From Micavibrio sp. UBA5572 (GTDB taxonomy: Bacteria; Pseudomonadota; Alphaproteobacteria; Micavibrionales; Micavibrionaceae), in contig DIMG01000027.1 of assembly GCA_002425415.1 (NCBI GenBank), positions 5,827 to 69,826 of the forward strand: 64,000 nt of DNA, in the 5' to 3' direction. This document shows, piece after piece, positions 25,790 to 34,818 of the stretch. The notes beneath the pieces are model-generated. The model made no database searches. It was given only the letters and a program-made list of their open reading frames with translations, and was not told the origin of the DNA. The translations under genes and the position numbers were made by a program. Within the stretch, counting starts at the first letter, position 1. Every line of letters starts with the position of its first letter.

Positions 25790-28019
25790 TCCGTTTCATC
25801 TGCATCAAAATGTTGATCTGTTTGAACCGCGTATCGGGCAGACCGTCCGTGGTTGGCTAGACGCGCGCGGCATTGCGGAGTTCTCAAAGCCGACCTTGTG
25901 CCTTGTTGATGGCGAACCCGTTCTGCGGAAAGACTGGGCGTTGGTTGTGATTGCCAAAGATACGGTAGTGAGCTTTATTGCTTTGCCCCAAGGCGGTGGT
26001 GGTGGCGGTAAAATCCTACGCACCGTGCTAACCATTGCCGTCATGGTGGCTGCACCCTATGCAGGGGCAGCGCTCGCTGGAACGCTGGGTGTGACCAGTG
26101 CGATTGGAACATCACTCTTAACCGCCGGAATTGCTCTCGCCGGATCGGCGCTGGTCAATGCGCTTATTCCGCCGCCAATGCCAAGCTCTGCCATCAGCAA
26201 TTATAATGCGACCAGCCCCAGCCCGACATATTCCCTGCAGGCACAAGGCAACCAAGCCCGCCTTGGTGAGCCGATCCCCGTTGTGTATGGTCGACATGTG
26301 GTTTATCCCGATTTCGGGGCAACGCCTTATGCGGAATTCACGAATAACGACCAATTTTTATTCCAGCTCCATGTTATCGGTCAGGGCGAATATGATTTAG
26401 AGGCCATCCGTATTGAAGATACGCCGATCAGCTCTTTTGCAGAGATTGAATATGAAATCATTTCACCAAAAGGAACAGTCACGCTCTTTGATACGGATGT
26501 CGTAACTGCCCCTGAGATCGCAGGACAGGAATTATTAAGCACTGGTGACGGTGGCGACTGGATCGGTCCGTTTGTTGCCAACCCGTCTGAAACCCAAACA
26601 ACGCTTCTGGCGCTGGATATGATTCTGCCGAAAGGTCTCTATTACGCCAATGACAGTGGCGGGTTGAATAGCCGTACCGCCTCATGGGATGTTGAAGCCC
26701 GTCTAATTGATGATGACGGCACAGCGCTGGGGAGTTGGTTTAATCTTGGCTCGGAAAGCATTACGGATAACACCAATACAGCTATTCGTAGAACATACAA
26801 ATATCCTGTGTCTGCCGGACGCTATGAAGTGCGTGCCATCCGTACCAATGCCAAGGATGTGTCGGTGCGGGCTGGGAGTGATCTCAACTGGAATGCGCTC
26901 AAAGCCCATTTAGCCCACGATGATGATTTTGGCAACGTCACGCTTCTGGCCATGAAAATGCGGGCAACGGATAATCTCTCGCAACGATCATCACGGATGG
27001 TGAATTGCATCGTCACCCGTAAATTGCCGATTTGGGATAGCGTGACAGGTTGGTCTGCACCGCAAGCCACACGCTCTATCGCATGGGCATGCGCTGATAT
27101 TCTTAAAAGCAGCTATGGCGCAAAGCTGGAGGATAGCCGTATTGATTTGCAAGCGCTGGTGGCCTTGGATGCGATCTGGACAGCGCGGGGTGATACATTC
27201 AATGGCGTGTTCGACCGTAAACTCACCGTATGGGATGCCTTGTCACAAGTAGCCCGTTGTGGCCGTGCCGTTGCCTTTCTCCAAGGCGGACTGGTGCGGT
27301 TTGTACGGGATGAACCAAAAACCCTCCCAGTGGCATTATTCTCGCCCCGCAATATCGTCAAAGGCAGTTTCAAAATCGATTATGTGATGCCGGGGGAAGA
27401 TACGGCGGACAGTGTCACGGTTGAATTCTTCAATGAAAAAACATGGAAGCCCGATGAGGTAACAGTCAGCTTGCCCGATAGCAGCGCTGAACAACCTGCG
27501 ACCGTATCGCTTTTTGGCAGTACGGACAAAGCCCATGCCATTCGTGAGGGACTTTATATGGCGGCTGCCAATCGCTATCGCAGACGGATGGTGAGTTTCA
27601 AAACGGAGCTGGAGGGCTTAATCCCGACTTATGGCGATTTGATCGCCATCTCACATGATATGCCGCGCTGGGGTGAAGCGGGTGATGTCGTGGCTTATGA
27701 TTCTCCGTATTTGGATTTATCAGAAAGCGTGAGTTTTATTGAAGGCGATAGCCATTACATCGTGCTGCGTAAAAAAGACGGATCGGTCAGCGGGCCGTGG
27801 CTGGTCACTGCAGGTGCAAACGAACGGCAAGTCATGCTGGGTGAAGACTTGGACTTCACACCCTATACAGGCAGTGAGCAAGAGCGCACCCATTTTGCCT
27901 TTGGTATCGGTGAGCAATGGGGTGTCCTTGCCCGTGTGACCGCCGTTAAACCGCGTGGTGATCTGGTCGAGATTGCAAGCGTTGTCGAAAACCCGCTGGT
28001 TCATACAGCAGATCAATAA
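25764..28019 (+). CDS. Tail tip / host-specificity protein, J-like
   Basis: A 751-residue central tip protein. The N-terminus carries a domain with RIGQTVRGWLDARGI. A Gly-run (about 76-82) and a hydrophobic hairpin (about 84-135) follow, as in TipJ/J-like proteins that anchor in the tail lumen. Next come EPIPVVYGRHVVYPDFGA and a long beta-rich domain. The ATG at 25764 is chosen because AAAGGA lies at normal spacing; longer frames from 25620 run inside the peptidase gene. It is shorter than lambda J (1,132), so receptor contact may be delegated to the RCC1 protein. Confidence 0.82.
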   Translation: MAQIAIHHNPFHLHQNVDLFEPRIGQTVRGWLDARGIAEFSKPTLCLVDGEPVLRKDWALVVIAKDTVVSFIALPQGGGGGGKILRTVLTIAVMVAAPYAGAALAGTLGVTSAIGTSLLTAGIALAGSALVNALIPPPMPSSAISNYNATSPSPTYSLQAQGNQARLGEPIPVVYGRHVVYPDFGATPYAEFTNNDQFLFQLHVIGQGEYDLEAIRIEDTPISSFAEIEYEIISPKGTVTLFDTDVVTAPEIAGQELLSTGDGGDWIGPFVANPSETQTTLLALDMILPKGLYYANDSGGLNSRTASWDVEARLIDDDGTALGSWFNLGSESITDNTNTAIRRTYKYPVSAGRYEVRAIRTNAKDVSVRAGSDLNWNALKAHLAHDDDFGNVTLLAMKMRATDNLSQRSSRMVNCIVTRKLPIWDSVTGWSAPQATRSIAWACADILKSSYGAKLEDSRIDLQALVALDAIWTARGDTFNGVFDRKLTVWDALSQVARCGRAVAFLQGGLVRFVRDEPKTLPVALFSPRNIVKGSFKIDYVMPGEDTADSVTVEFFNEKTWKPDEVTVSLPDSSAEQPATVSLFGSTDKAHAIREGLYMAAANRYRRRMVSFKTELEGLIPTYGDLIAISHDMPRWGEAGDVVAYDSPYLDLSESVSFIEGDSHYIVLRKKDGSVSGPWLVTAGANERQVMLGEDLDFTPYTGSEQERTHFAFGIGEQWGVLARVTAVKPRGDLVEIASVVENPLVHTADQ

Positions 28020-28051
28020 ATCAACAATCAATAACTATAGGAGTAAAAAAC

Positions 28052-28327
28052 ATGTCCCTTGCTGAATGGGGCCTGCTGTTTGGCGTGCTTGCCAACAGTA
28101 TTGGCCTACTTATTACCTTTGTGAAAATGGTTGCGTGGATTTCATCCAACATTGCCACGGTGAATGAGCGTCTCAACACCCTCGAAAACCAAGTCAATAA
28201 CGACATCACCGGTCGCAAGGTCGTCGGTGAAATGCGCCAGGACATCGCCGTTATCAAAACCCAGATCACCGATATTCGGGATGATCTGAAAGCGATGCGT
28301 AGCCCCCCAATAAATCAAAAAGTTTAA
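28052..28327 (+). CDS. Small membrane-anchored coiled-coil phage protein (DUF2730-like)
   Basis: A 91-residue protein with one N-terminal membrane helix (WGLLFGVLANSIGLLITFV) and a coiled coil (about 38-85). Similar proteins (DUF2730-like) accompany Mu- and lambda-type lysis or tail genes. It sits just before the holin, so a part in lysis is possible. It has a good ribosome site (AGGAG). Confidence 0.55.
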   Translation: MSLAEWGLLFGVLANSIGLLITFVKMVAWISSNIATVNERLNTLENQVNNDITGRKVVGEMRQDIAVIKTQITDIRDDLKAMRSPPINQKV

Positions 28328-28362
28328 CCAACCAACCCCAAAACCATGAAAGGAAAAATATC

Positions 28363-28821
28363 ATGCTGACATTACTTGGAAGCCTTCTGGGCTTTTTATC
28401 ATCCGCATTTCCGGATTTTCTAAAACTCTGGCGCGATCACTCCGACCGCAAACATGAGCTGGCCATATTGGACCGCCAAATGGAAGCGCAACGGCAAGGC
28501 CACACTCAACGTTTGGAAGAGATACAGGTGCAGGCCGACATTGCCGAAAGCAACGCGCTATACAGCCACGCCAGCCAACCGAGCGGCGTGAAATGGGTGG
28601 AAGCATTGCGGGCATCGGTGCGTCCGATTATCACTTATGCGTTTTTCATTCTGTTCGCCACGGTGAAGACTGCCGCATTATTCAAATTATTGGATCAGGG
28701 TGTCGACATTACCGACGGACTGATTGCCGTATGGGACGGCGAAACGCAGGCATTGTTTGCCGCAGTGATGTCCTTCTGGTTTGGTCAACGCGCCTTGTCT
28801 AAGTTCCGCTCAAATCCTTGA
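28363..28821 (+). CDS. Phage holin, three-helix type
   Basis: A 152-residue protein with an amphipathic N-terminal segment (LLGSLLGFLSSAFPDFLKLW), a charged coiled coil (25-75), and two hydrophobic segments in the C-terminal half (about 87-108 and 125-145). This layout is typical of the 3TM holin family. It makes lesions in the inner membrane so that the lysozyme at 30218 can reach the wall. Two unrelated genes lie between them, one of them a reverse-strand cargo gene. Confidence 0.65.
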   Translation: MLTLLGSLLGFLSSAFPDFLKLWRDHSDRKHELAILDRQMEAQRQGHTQRLEEIQVQADIAESNALYSHASQPSGVKWVEALRASVRPIITYAFFILFATVKTAALFKLLDQGVDITDGLIAVWDGETQALFAAVMSFWFGQRALSKFRSNP

Positions 28822-28911
28822 AAAATAGCATCTTATTCACTTGATAAGCTTCGGGAATGAAGCGTTACTGTTACTCACAAAAAAGTAATTAAAAAACAAG
28901 GAGATATATAA

Positions 28912-29208
28912 ATGAGCAAACTATTTTACAAGGCGATGATCGAAGATATTCAAAACGATAAATGCACCGATGCGGAGCTGGAGTCTCTGCTCGATGCGTT
29001 TGAATATACGGTCAAGAAAATGGCCACCACACTGGCCCGAAAATCTTGGTATGCGCTGGAAGACTACGCCACATCAAAACAGCGGGGCATCGACCGCTTT
29101 AATCTGACGCTGGAGCGCCGAAACGCAAACGGCCAAGAACAATGGTGGGGCAGCTTTGAATACGGCAGCAAGAAACTGAAAGTGATTGCTACGCTGGAAA
29201 AAGACTAA
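28912..29208 (+). CDS. Hypothetical phage protein in the lysis region
   Basis: A 98-residue charged helical protein with ribosome site AAGGAG. No domain recognised; motifs such as LESLLDAFEYTVKKMATTLA suggest an alpha-helical bundle. Its stop overlaps the stop of the convergent DUF4268 gene by four bases. Confidence 0.5.
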   Translation: MSKLFYKAMIEDIQNDKCTDAELESLLDAFEYTVKKMATTLARKSWYALEDYATSKQRGIDRFNLTLERRNANGQEQWWGSFEYGSKKLKVIATLEKD

Positions 29209-30149
29209 AATTCTCGCACGAGGGGGCGGAATACTCGCCTGAAAGCTTCTAACTTTTGCGTAAACCATTCATGTTGATCAAGCCAATCACTCTCATTGCT
29301 AATATCAGCAGATTTTTCGATTTTAATTACAGCCGTTTGTTTATCGGGATTGTTTTCCCACTCCAAAGCCTCTCCGAATGAGGCTTCAATGGCATCTTTT
29401 TGCTCATATAAATGCTCGTATTTCTCCTTCATATTTTTGTAGAGATATACGCCCGCAGCTAATTTCCCAGTTTGAGTGCTGATTGAGATACGCAATATAG
29501 CATTCGTCTTTCCAAGGGAGAAGTCTGACCAACCTTTAGCGCCAGGGGAGCGAAGTTTTGCGTCAGAGTTGGCTTCCAGATATTCAGATAGGTGCGACCA
29601 ATATTTTAATTGCAGTTCTTGTGAGGCACTTAATCCTTCTTCTTCAATTTTTCGGGCGGCACGAGAAACGGTTGAGCTCCAATCATTCGGCTGTGAAATG
29701 ACATTAAATTTTGGTGCGGGGATTGAATCATTAATACGCCATAATTCAACCTCTAGGCCAAAAAAGCGAAAATCTGTATCTGTAATTTTATTCAACCAGT
29801 CCAGTGCAGATCTGTGTTCTTCTGTAAATTTTGAGGCAACCCAAATAATGGTGACAGCATCAAGGCCAGCCGCATAGGTCATTAGCTGTCCGAGGTGCTT
29901 ATGATCAGTTCTTTCAATTTGGTTTTCAATTAGAACCCAAGTGTCATCGAGTGTGTTCTTACAAAGGATATCTGCCCGAAATGGTCCCACATCTTTTTCT
30001 TGGGCTTCCAGCTCAAGTTCCAAGCCGATTGTATCGCCTAGAATTTGAAGGTGCTCCTCACGGGCAAGCCATGGCGTGAAGTCACGATCTTCTGTTTCCC
30101 AAATATGCCGAAGCTCAACGCGCTCTAAGCGCCCCAATGTTTTTACCAT
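29205..30149 (-). CDS. DUF4268 nuclease-like protein, reverse-strand cargo in the lysis cassette
   Basis: A 314-residue protein. The N-terminal part looks like a PD-(D/E)XK nuclease: GPFRADILCK (Asp near 60) followed by WVLIENQIERTDHKHLGQLM (Glu near 75), then a predicted core strand with AVTIIWVASKF. The C-terminal 150 residues match DUF4268. Such proteins occur in defence islands and resemble restriction nucleases; the target is unknown. It lies on the opposite strand between holin and lysozyme genes and is AT-richer than them, so it looks like a moron with its own promoter in 30150-30217. Confidence 0.72.
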   Translation of the reverse strand: MVKTLGRLERVELRHIWETEDRDFTPWLAREEHLQILGDTIGLELELEAQEKDVGPFRADILCKNTLDDTWVLIENQIERTDHKHLGQLMTYAAGLDAVTIIWVASKFTEEHRSALDWLNKITDTDFRFFGLEVELWRINDSIPAPKFNVISQPNDWSSTVSRAARKIEEEGLSASQELQLKYWSHLSEYLEANSDAKLRSPGAKGWSDFSLGKTNAILRISISTQTGKLAAGVYLYKNMKEKYEHLYEQKDAIEASFGEALEWENNPDKQTAVIKIEKSADISNESDWLDQHEWFTQKLEAFRRVFRPLVREF

Positions 30150-30217
30150 AAGCTGAATCTTTCCTGTTTCAGCAATTCTATCAAAACCTTGAAAATTTAC
30201 AATGAAAGGAGAAAATA

Positions 30218-30676
30218 ATGCGCCACATTACGCAAAACGGTATTGATTTAATTAAGCGGTTCGAAGGGTTTTCTGCCAAAGTCTATATATGCCCCGCTGG
30301 TTATCCGACAATCGGTTACGGTCACGTTGTTAAACCGCATGAGGATTTCTCAGCAGGCATTGATGAAGCACAGGCAGAGGAATTATTACGCCAAGATGCT
30401 GTTATCGCCGAACGAGCTGTATTGCGCCTGATTAGCGTGCCGCTAACAGATGGTCAATTTGATGCACTGGTATCATTCACCTATAATCTTGGCGGCGGTG
30501 CACTTCAACGTTCAACACTACGCCGTAAAATCAACCGCGAGGAACACGCCGAAGTGCCAGAGCAATTCATGCGCTGGGTCTGGGCTGGTGGCCGGAAATT
30601 GAAAGGTCTTGTGCGGAGACGTGAGGCTGAAATTAGTTTGTATGATTCCTACGCAACATCAGGCTCGTCTACCTGA
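30218..30676 (+). CDS. Endolysin, GH24 lysozyme
   Basis: A 152-residue muramidase of the T4/P22 type. Catalytic Glu in KRFEGF (near 15), with the downstream YPTIGYGH giving the conserved Thr/Tyr-Gly-His set, and the NLGGGALQRSTLRRKIN region of the C-terminal lobe. There is no signal peptide, so it depends on the holin. Its last 28 bases overlap the end of the convergent abi-family gene, which may have replaced the original 3' flank. Confidence 0.9.
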   Translation: MRHITQNGIDLIKRFEGFSAKVYICPAGYPTIGYGHVVKPHEDFSAGIDEAQAEELLRQDAVIAERAVLRLISVPLTDGQFDALVSFTYNLGGGALQRSTLRRKINREEHAEVPEQFMRWVWAGGRKLKGLVRRREAEISLYDSYATSGSST

Positions 30677-31641
30677 ATCCAATCAACAACTTCAAGAGTA
30701 AGTTCAAGTAAATCATAAGAGCTGTCGTCATAATCAGAACGCTCAAATTTAGCTTGAAATTTTGAACTGTACGGCACGTCAATCGAGTGTTCAGAACTGG
30801 AAGCGCCAATTCTAGCTGATGTTGATACACTACCACTCACAGATATATTACTTGCGTTAGTGATAGATGAAATATCTTCCATATATAGTTCTATATCTCC
30901 TAGCCCGTAGTTACCAGGACTAAAACTTTCAAAGCGTTCTAGCAGCTCTTCTTCAATTATCGGCTCAATAACTTCACGAAACTTTTCTAAGGCATCTTCT
31001 TTTAATTTATCAATACGCTGGGCATATGCAGGACGGTCATGATTATAAATAATTTCGCTAGGCCTTAGCTCTTTACCATCAATATAAACGATGCCATCTT
31101 CTTGAGAGTATTCAACCGTAACGTTGTTATCAATCTGCTCATTCATTTCAGCAAGATTCATTTTTTCTTCTAGCTTGGAAAACTTAAGTTTTGTCTTTGT
31201 GATATCAATTGGATCATCATCTAAAAGAAGTAAAAGAATTTCTGTAATATGAGCAAATGTTTTTACACAAATTACTATTTCAGATTTAGTTGGTAGGGGC
31301 AGGCTCTCGTCCATGCCGTGACCAGCTAAAGTTTGTGTATTCCGAATATTTGCAAAACCACTGACTAAACCAGCAATATTTCCTTTTATTTGTTGATTAG
31401 AATAACCCACACAATCTAACGATGCTTTTATTAATTTAGGCAGGTCGGCAATTCCATTAATAGGGTTATTTGATTCCTCTAAGATTGTTTTACAGATGCA
31501 TTCTAGCGCAGACTTACAAAAATCAATGGTTTCGGGCTGAAAAGAGGAATAAGCCTTTTCAGCCTTTTCTAGTGTCAATTTTAATCGATCTAATCGATAC
31601 CTTTTCTCAAATTCATAAGCGAGTAAAAAAGGATTATCCAT
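30649..31641 (-). CDS. Abortive-infection family protein, last gene of the type I restriction operon
   Basis: A 330-residue acidic protein. The N-terminal half matches the Abi C-terminal family (ALECICKTILEESNNPINGI; IAGLVSGFANIRNTQTLAGHG near 108-128, which includes a basic/His HEPN-like signature). The C-terminal half is unrecognised, with a Ser-rich stretch (about 270-290). The gene begins 12 bases after hsdS on the same strand, so it is likely co-transcribed with the restriction system. Such proteins are thought to stop infected cells by RNA cleavage; here it could act when restriction fails. Its stop overlaps the phage lysozyme. Confidence 0.7.
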   Translation of the reverse strand: MDNPFLLAYEFEKRYRLDRLKLTLEKAEKAYSSFQPETIDFCKSALECICKTILEESNNPINGIADLPKLIKASLDCVGYSNQQIKGNIAGLVSGFANIRNTQTLAGHGMDESLPLPTKSEIVICVKTFAHITEILLLLLDDDPIDITKTKLKFSKLEEKMNLAEMNEQIDNNVTVEYSQEDGIVYIDGKELRPSEIIYNHDRPAYAQRIDKLKEDALEKFREVIEPIIEEELLERFESFSPGNYGLGDIELYMEDISSITNASNISVSGSVSTSARIGASSSEHSIDVPYSSKFQAKFERSDYDDSSYDLLELTLEVVDWIQVDEPDVA

Positions 31642-31653
31642 TTGGGCATCAAC

Positions 31654-33354
31654 CTATGCAGCATTCATCATGTGATGAATAATGGAATCCATTAAATTGC
31701 CGTTTAGTGCTTGTGATTGCAAAATCTGTTCCTCTAGTTCGTCGCATAATGCCAATAATTTATCCACTTTGGAAACAATACGTATTTGCTCTTCAAGTGG
31801 AGGGATTGGGATAACTAGCGAGTTTATTGCTCCTAAAAATAAATTAGATTGCGCAGTTGATTTTGACTTTTCTAAAATTTGACTCTGAACAAAAGGAGAT
31901 CTAATTGCGTACATCAAAAATTTGTTAGCAGATAAGTCTTGGAAAACTTTAATTAAAGCAGCGCTTCGTACCATAACATAATGATTGTCTTTATCAACTA
32001 AACAGCATCTTCCAACGGAGCCGGAACAAGACAGAAGAATATCTCCTTTATCAGGATTACATCTTTTCCTAATTCTTTCAAACTCCTCATCCCCAACGTA
32101 ATCTACTGAATTAAGCAAAATGCCAGAATTCGTTACATTTCTTGCAGATAATAAATAGTTCCCGCTTTCAGTTCTTTTCGGTGTTGCATGTTCCCCATCA
32201 GTAATTTTAGGACTGATATGCCCTAGTCTAACTAGCTGCCAAGTAAATGGTGTTTTAAAATTGATTTTTTCTCCATCCACATTTTCTACAGATTTAGTTT
32301 TTTTTATTTCACCCGATTTAATTAATTGCTCTTTTCTAAGTTTAATCTCAGATAGGGTATTCAAAACAGGAGTATCATTATTATCTTGTCGCGTCAGTTT
32401 TCCTTGAATAGCTAGTTGCAGAATTGTTGAGCGAAGGTCGGAAATGGATTCGATATCAGTAAAAAACGCATCAAAATTATCGTGAATAAAACCAGAGAAG
32501 TTGTCCTCTTTTACTAGGCTATTTAATGATGATTTAACGGTTTTCGTTTTTAATTCATCGTTATAATCTTTGTTATGTTTAAGCTCTTTCAGTAAATCAA
32601 AAAGCTCTTTTATCTTTTCTACAATACGATTTTGCTCCTCAGATGGGGGCAATGGGATATATAAATCCACAAATTTATTAATTGAAATCCCCCCAATAAT
32701 GCCCGTCATTTCATTGGAAAATTGCTTAAAGAAGAATGGACTTTGATAAACATAAAACAAATATTCTGGAACGATGCCTGAAAAGGATTCGGTTGCATAT
32801 AACTTATTACCAAAGCAAATGTCTTGTTCAGTTAGTGCAATTTTCTTTCCTGCGCTTCCACCTTCAGCGCAAATTAAAACAGCATCTTTATGTGCAATTT
32901 TAAACTTTTCCTCTTCAAAAGGAATTTTGACCCCATTCTCATAAGAAATAGTACGAGAGGAGAAATCGACGTCTTTAGTGGCTATGTAATTATAGCCGTC
33001 ATCTATGCCAGTATAACGTTTTTCTTTTTCACTTTTACTGATACTGTTCCCATTAAAAACATCTCCGATTTGTCCTATTTTTACCCAGCTCCAATTATTA
33101 GGCAATTCGTATAGATCATCATCATCTAAATTGATTGGAGAGAGTTTAACTTTTCTAATCTTTTTTTGTTTTTCTAAGTTGTTTCTTTCTGCTTTTACAT
33201 TTTTCAGCAAAAGCTCTACTGAGGCGTCGTCTGGATTTTGTGTAACCAGTTTCCCTTGTATTGCAAGTTGTAGAACAATATCTTGTAGCTTCTTTATGCT
33301 ACTTTCGCCATCTACAAGAGCCTCAAAGTTTTCCAATAATAACGCAGAGTTCAT
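31654..33354 (-). CDS. hsdS: Type I restriction-modification specificity subunit HsdS
   Basis: A 566-residue DNA-recognition subunit with two target-recognition domains separated by helical spacers. The spacer motif LQLAIQGKL occurs twice (near residues 27 and 315), as does the end motif PLPPSEEQNRIVEKI / PIPPLEEQIRIVSKV. It overlaps the hsdM stop by one base. It sets the bipartite target of both methylation and cleavage complexes. Length is at the long end for HsdS, with an N-terminal extension of about 90 residues before the first domain. Confidence 0.93.
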   Translation of the reverse strand: MNSALLLENFEALVDGESSIKKLQDIVLQLAIQGKLVTQNPDDASVELLLKNVKAERNNLEKQKKIRKVKLSPINLDDDDLYELPNNWSWVKIGQIGDVFNGNSISKSEKEKRYTGIDDGYNYIATKDVDFSSRTISYENGVKIPFEEEKFKIAHKDAVLICAEGGSAGKKIALTEQDICFGNKLYATESFSGIVPEYLFYVYQSPFFFKQFSNEMTGIIGGISINKFVDLYIPLPPSEEQNRIVEKIKELFDLLKELKHNKDYNDELKTKTVKSSLNSLVKEDNFSGFIHDNFDAFFTDIESISDLRSTILQLAIQGKLTRQDNNDTPVLNTLSEIKLRKEQLIKSGEIKKTKSVENVDGEKINFKTPFTWQLVRLGHISPKITDGEHATPKRTESGNYLLSARNVTNSGILLNSVDYVGDEEFERIRKRCNPDKGDILLSCSGSVGRCCLVDKDNHYVMVRSAALIKVFQDLSANKFLMYAIRSPFVQSQILEKSKSTAQSNLFLGAINSLVIPIPPLEEQIRIVSKVDKLLALCDELEEQILQSQALNGNLMDSIIHHMMNAA

Positions 33355-34817
33355 TAAGCTACCTCGCTTTCCTGAGGCTCTGACAATGCTTGAGTTAATA
33401 ATAACTTTAGCTGTTCTTGCGTTTTACGCATTTGGTTGGTTGCCTCTTGATATTCAGCAAAAAGTTCTAGAGGGTCTCTATGGCTTGGGTCGGTATTTTT
33501 AGGATTGTTAATGTCTAGATTGTAGTTGTTGTCTTTAATTGTTTGAATATCGACCTTCCAAGCAAAGTCATTCTCAACACGATTTACCCACCATTCTTTC
33601 TCAACATCAAATTCTTCAATTTTTATTGGTTTAGTTTTGCTGTAGCTTTTGTATCCTTCTGGATATTGGTGTTCATAGTACCAAATTTCTTCAGTAGGTT
33701 TGCCTTTTTCAAAAAACAGAAGATTTGTTTTAATTCCCGTATATGGATTAAAGACGCCGTTAGGAAGGCGCACAATAGTGTGCAGGTTACACTCTTCCAA
33801 AAGCTTTTCTTTTAGGCGTGTTTTAATGCCTTCACCAAACAATGTGCCATCAGGCAGAACAACAGCGGCTCTTCCTTTGTCTTTTAACATTTCAACAATT
33901 AGGTATAAAAACAAATCAGCTGTTTCTTTGGTGCGATATGTTGCTGGAAAATTGTTTTCTATACCATCCTCTTCGGTTCCACCAAAAGGAGGGTTTGTAA
34001 GTATAACGTCAAGCTTTTTTCTCCAAGGGTGATCTTTGATTGGAGTTGAAAGCATGTTGTCATGTTTAATATTTGAGGGAACTTCAATGCCATGTAGCAA
34101 CATATTTGTTGTACAAAGAAGATGTGGAAGAGATTTTTTCTCAACTCCATTGATTGTTTGTTGAAGGATTTTCCAATCTTCGGGAGTGTTTGTTTGATGT
34201 CGCAAATGTTCTATTGCGCAGCTCAAAAAACCACCGGTGCCACATGCTGGATCAATAACTATTTCTCCTAATTGAGGATTGATCATGTCTACCATAAACT
34301 GAGTAACAGCTCTTGGCGTATAAAACTCACCAGCATTACCTGCGCTTTGCAGATCTTTTAATATTTGTTCATATATATCCCCAAATGTGTGCTTATCAGC
34401 AGATCTGTTAAAATTAATCTCGTTAATTTTATTCACTACTTGTCGTATAAGCTGCCCTGATTTCATGTAGTTATAAGCGTCTTCGAAAACATTACGAACA
34501 ACTAGTGCTCGACCGCCATTGCGGCCTTCAGCGTTTAGTTCTTTTAAGGCTGGAAAAAGTTTATTGTTAATGAACTCAGATAATTCTTCACCTGTTATGC
34601 CTTCTGCATCCGCGGCCCAATTTCTCCACCTTAAATTTTCAGGGATAGGAGAAATGTAATTATCTTCAGTTAGTTCAAGTTGTTCTTCTTGGTCATCCAG
34701 AATCTTAAGGAAAAACATCCAAACCAGTTGCCCTATGCGCTGTGCATCACCATCGACACCAACATCTTTGCGCATAATGTCTTGAATTGATTTTATAGTA
34801 GCTGATACATCACTCAT
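33354..34817 (-). CDS. hsdM: Type I restriction-modification DNA methylase HsdM
   Basis: A 487-residue N6-adenine methylase. It has an N-terminal HsdM helical domain (1-140), AdoMet motif DPACGTGGFL (about 187-196) and catalytic NPPFGG (about 274-279). The C-terminal part contacts HsdS. It lies one base after hsdR and overlaps hsdS, the expected stoichiometric operon. AT-rich throughout. Confidence 0.95.
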   Translation of the reverse strand: MSDVSATIKSIQDIMRKDVGVDGDAQRIGQLVWMFFLKILDDQEEQLELTEDNYISPIPENLRWRNWAADAEGITGEELSEFINNKLFPALKELNAEGRNGGRALVVRNVFEDAYNYMKSGQLIRQVVNKINEINFNRSADKHTFGDIYEQILKDLQSAGNAGEFYTPRAVTQFMVDMINPQLGEIVIDPACGTGGFLSCAIEHLRHQTNTPEDWKILQQTINGVEKKSLPHLLCTTNMLLHGIEVPSNIKHDNMLSTPIKDHPWRKKLDVILTNPPFGGTEEDGIENNFPATYRTKETADLFLYLIVEMLKDKGRAAVVLPDGTLFGEGIKTRLKEKLLEECNLHTIVRLPNGVFNPYTGIKTNLLFFEKGKPTEEIWYYEHQYPEGYKSYSKTKPIKIEEFDVEKEWWVNRVENDFAWKVDIQTIKDNNYNLDINNPKNTDPSHRDPLELFAEYQEATNQMRKTQEQLKLLLTQALSEPQESEVA

Positions 34818-34818
34818 C

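Larger units (their letters stand above)
3136..30676 (+). mobile_element. Late half of a lambda-like prophage (element A)
   Basis: Gene order matches the lambda morphogenesis region: packaging site, DNA methylases, Nu1-like TerS, GpA-like TerL, gpW, portal B, protease C with nested scaffold, D, E, FI, FII, Z-like, U-like, tail tube, G/GT, tape measure, minor tail genes, K-like, J-like, holin and lysozyme. No integrase, repressor or replication genes belong to this block, so either its early half was lost or it is supplied by the block at 44.5-53.5 kb. Four cargo genes interrupt or flank the late operon (8763, 17364, 29205, 30649). Boundaries are approximate: the left is set at the cos-like site, the right at the lysozyme stop. 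Confidence 0.8.
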
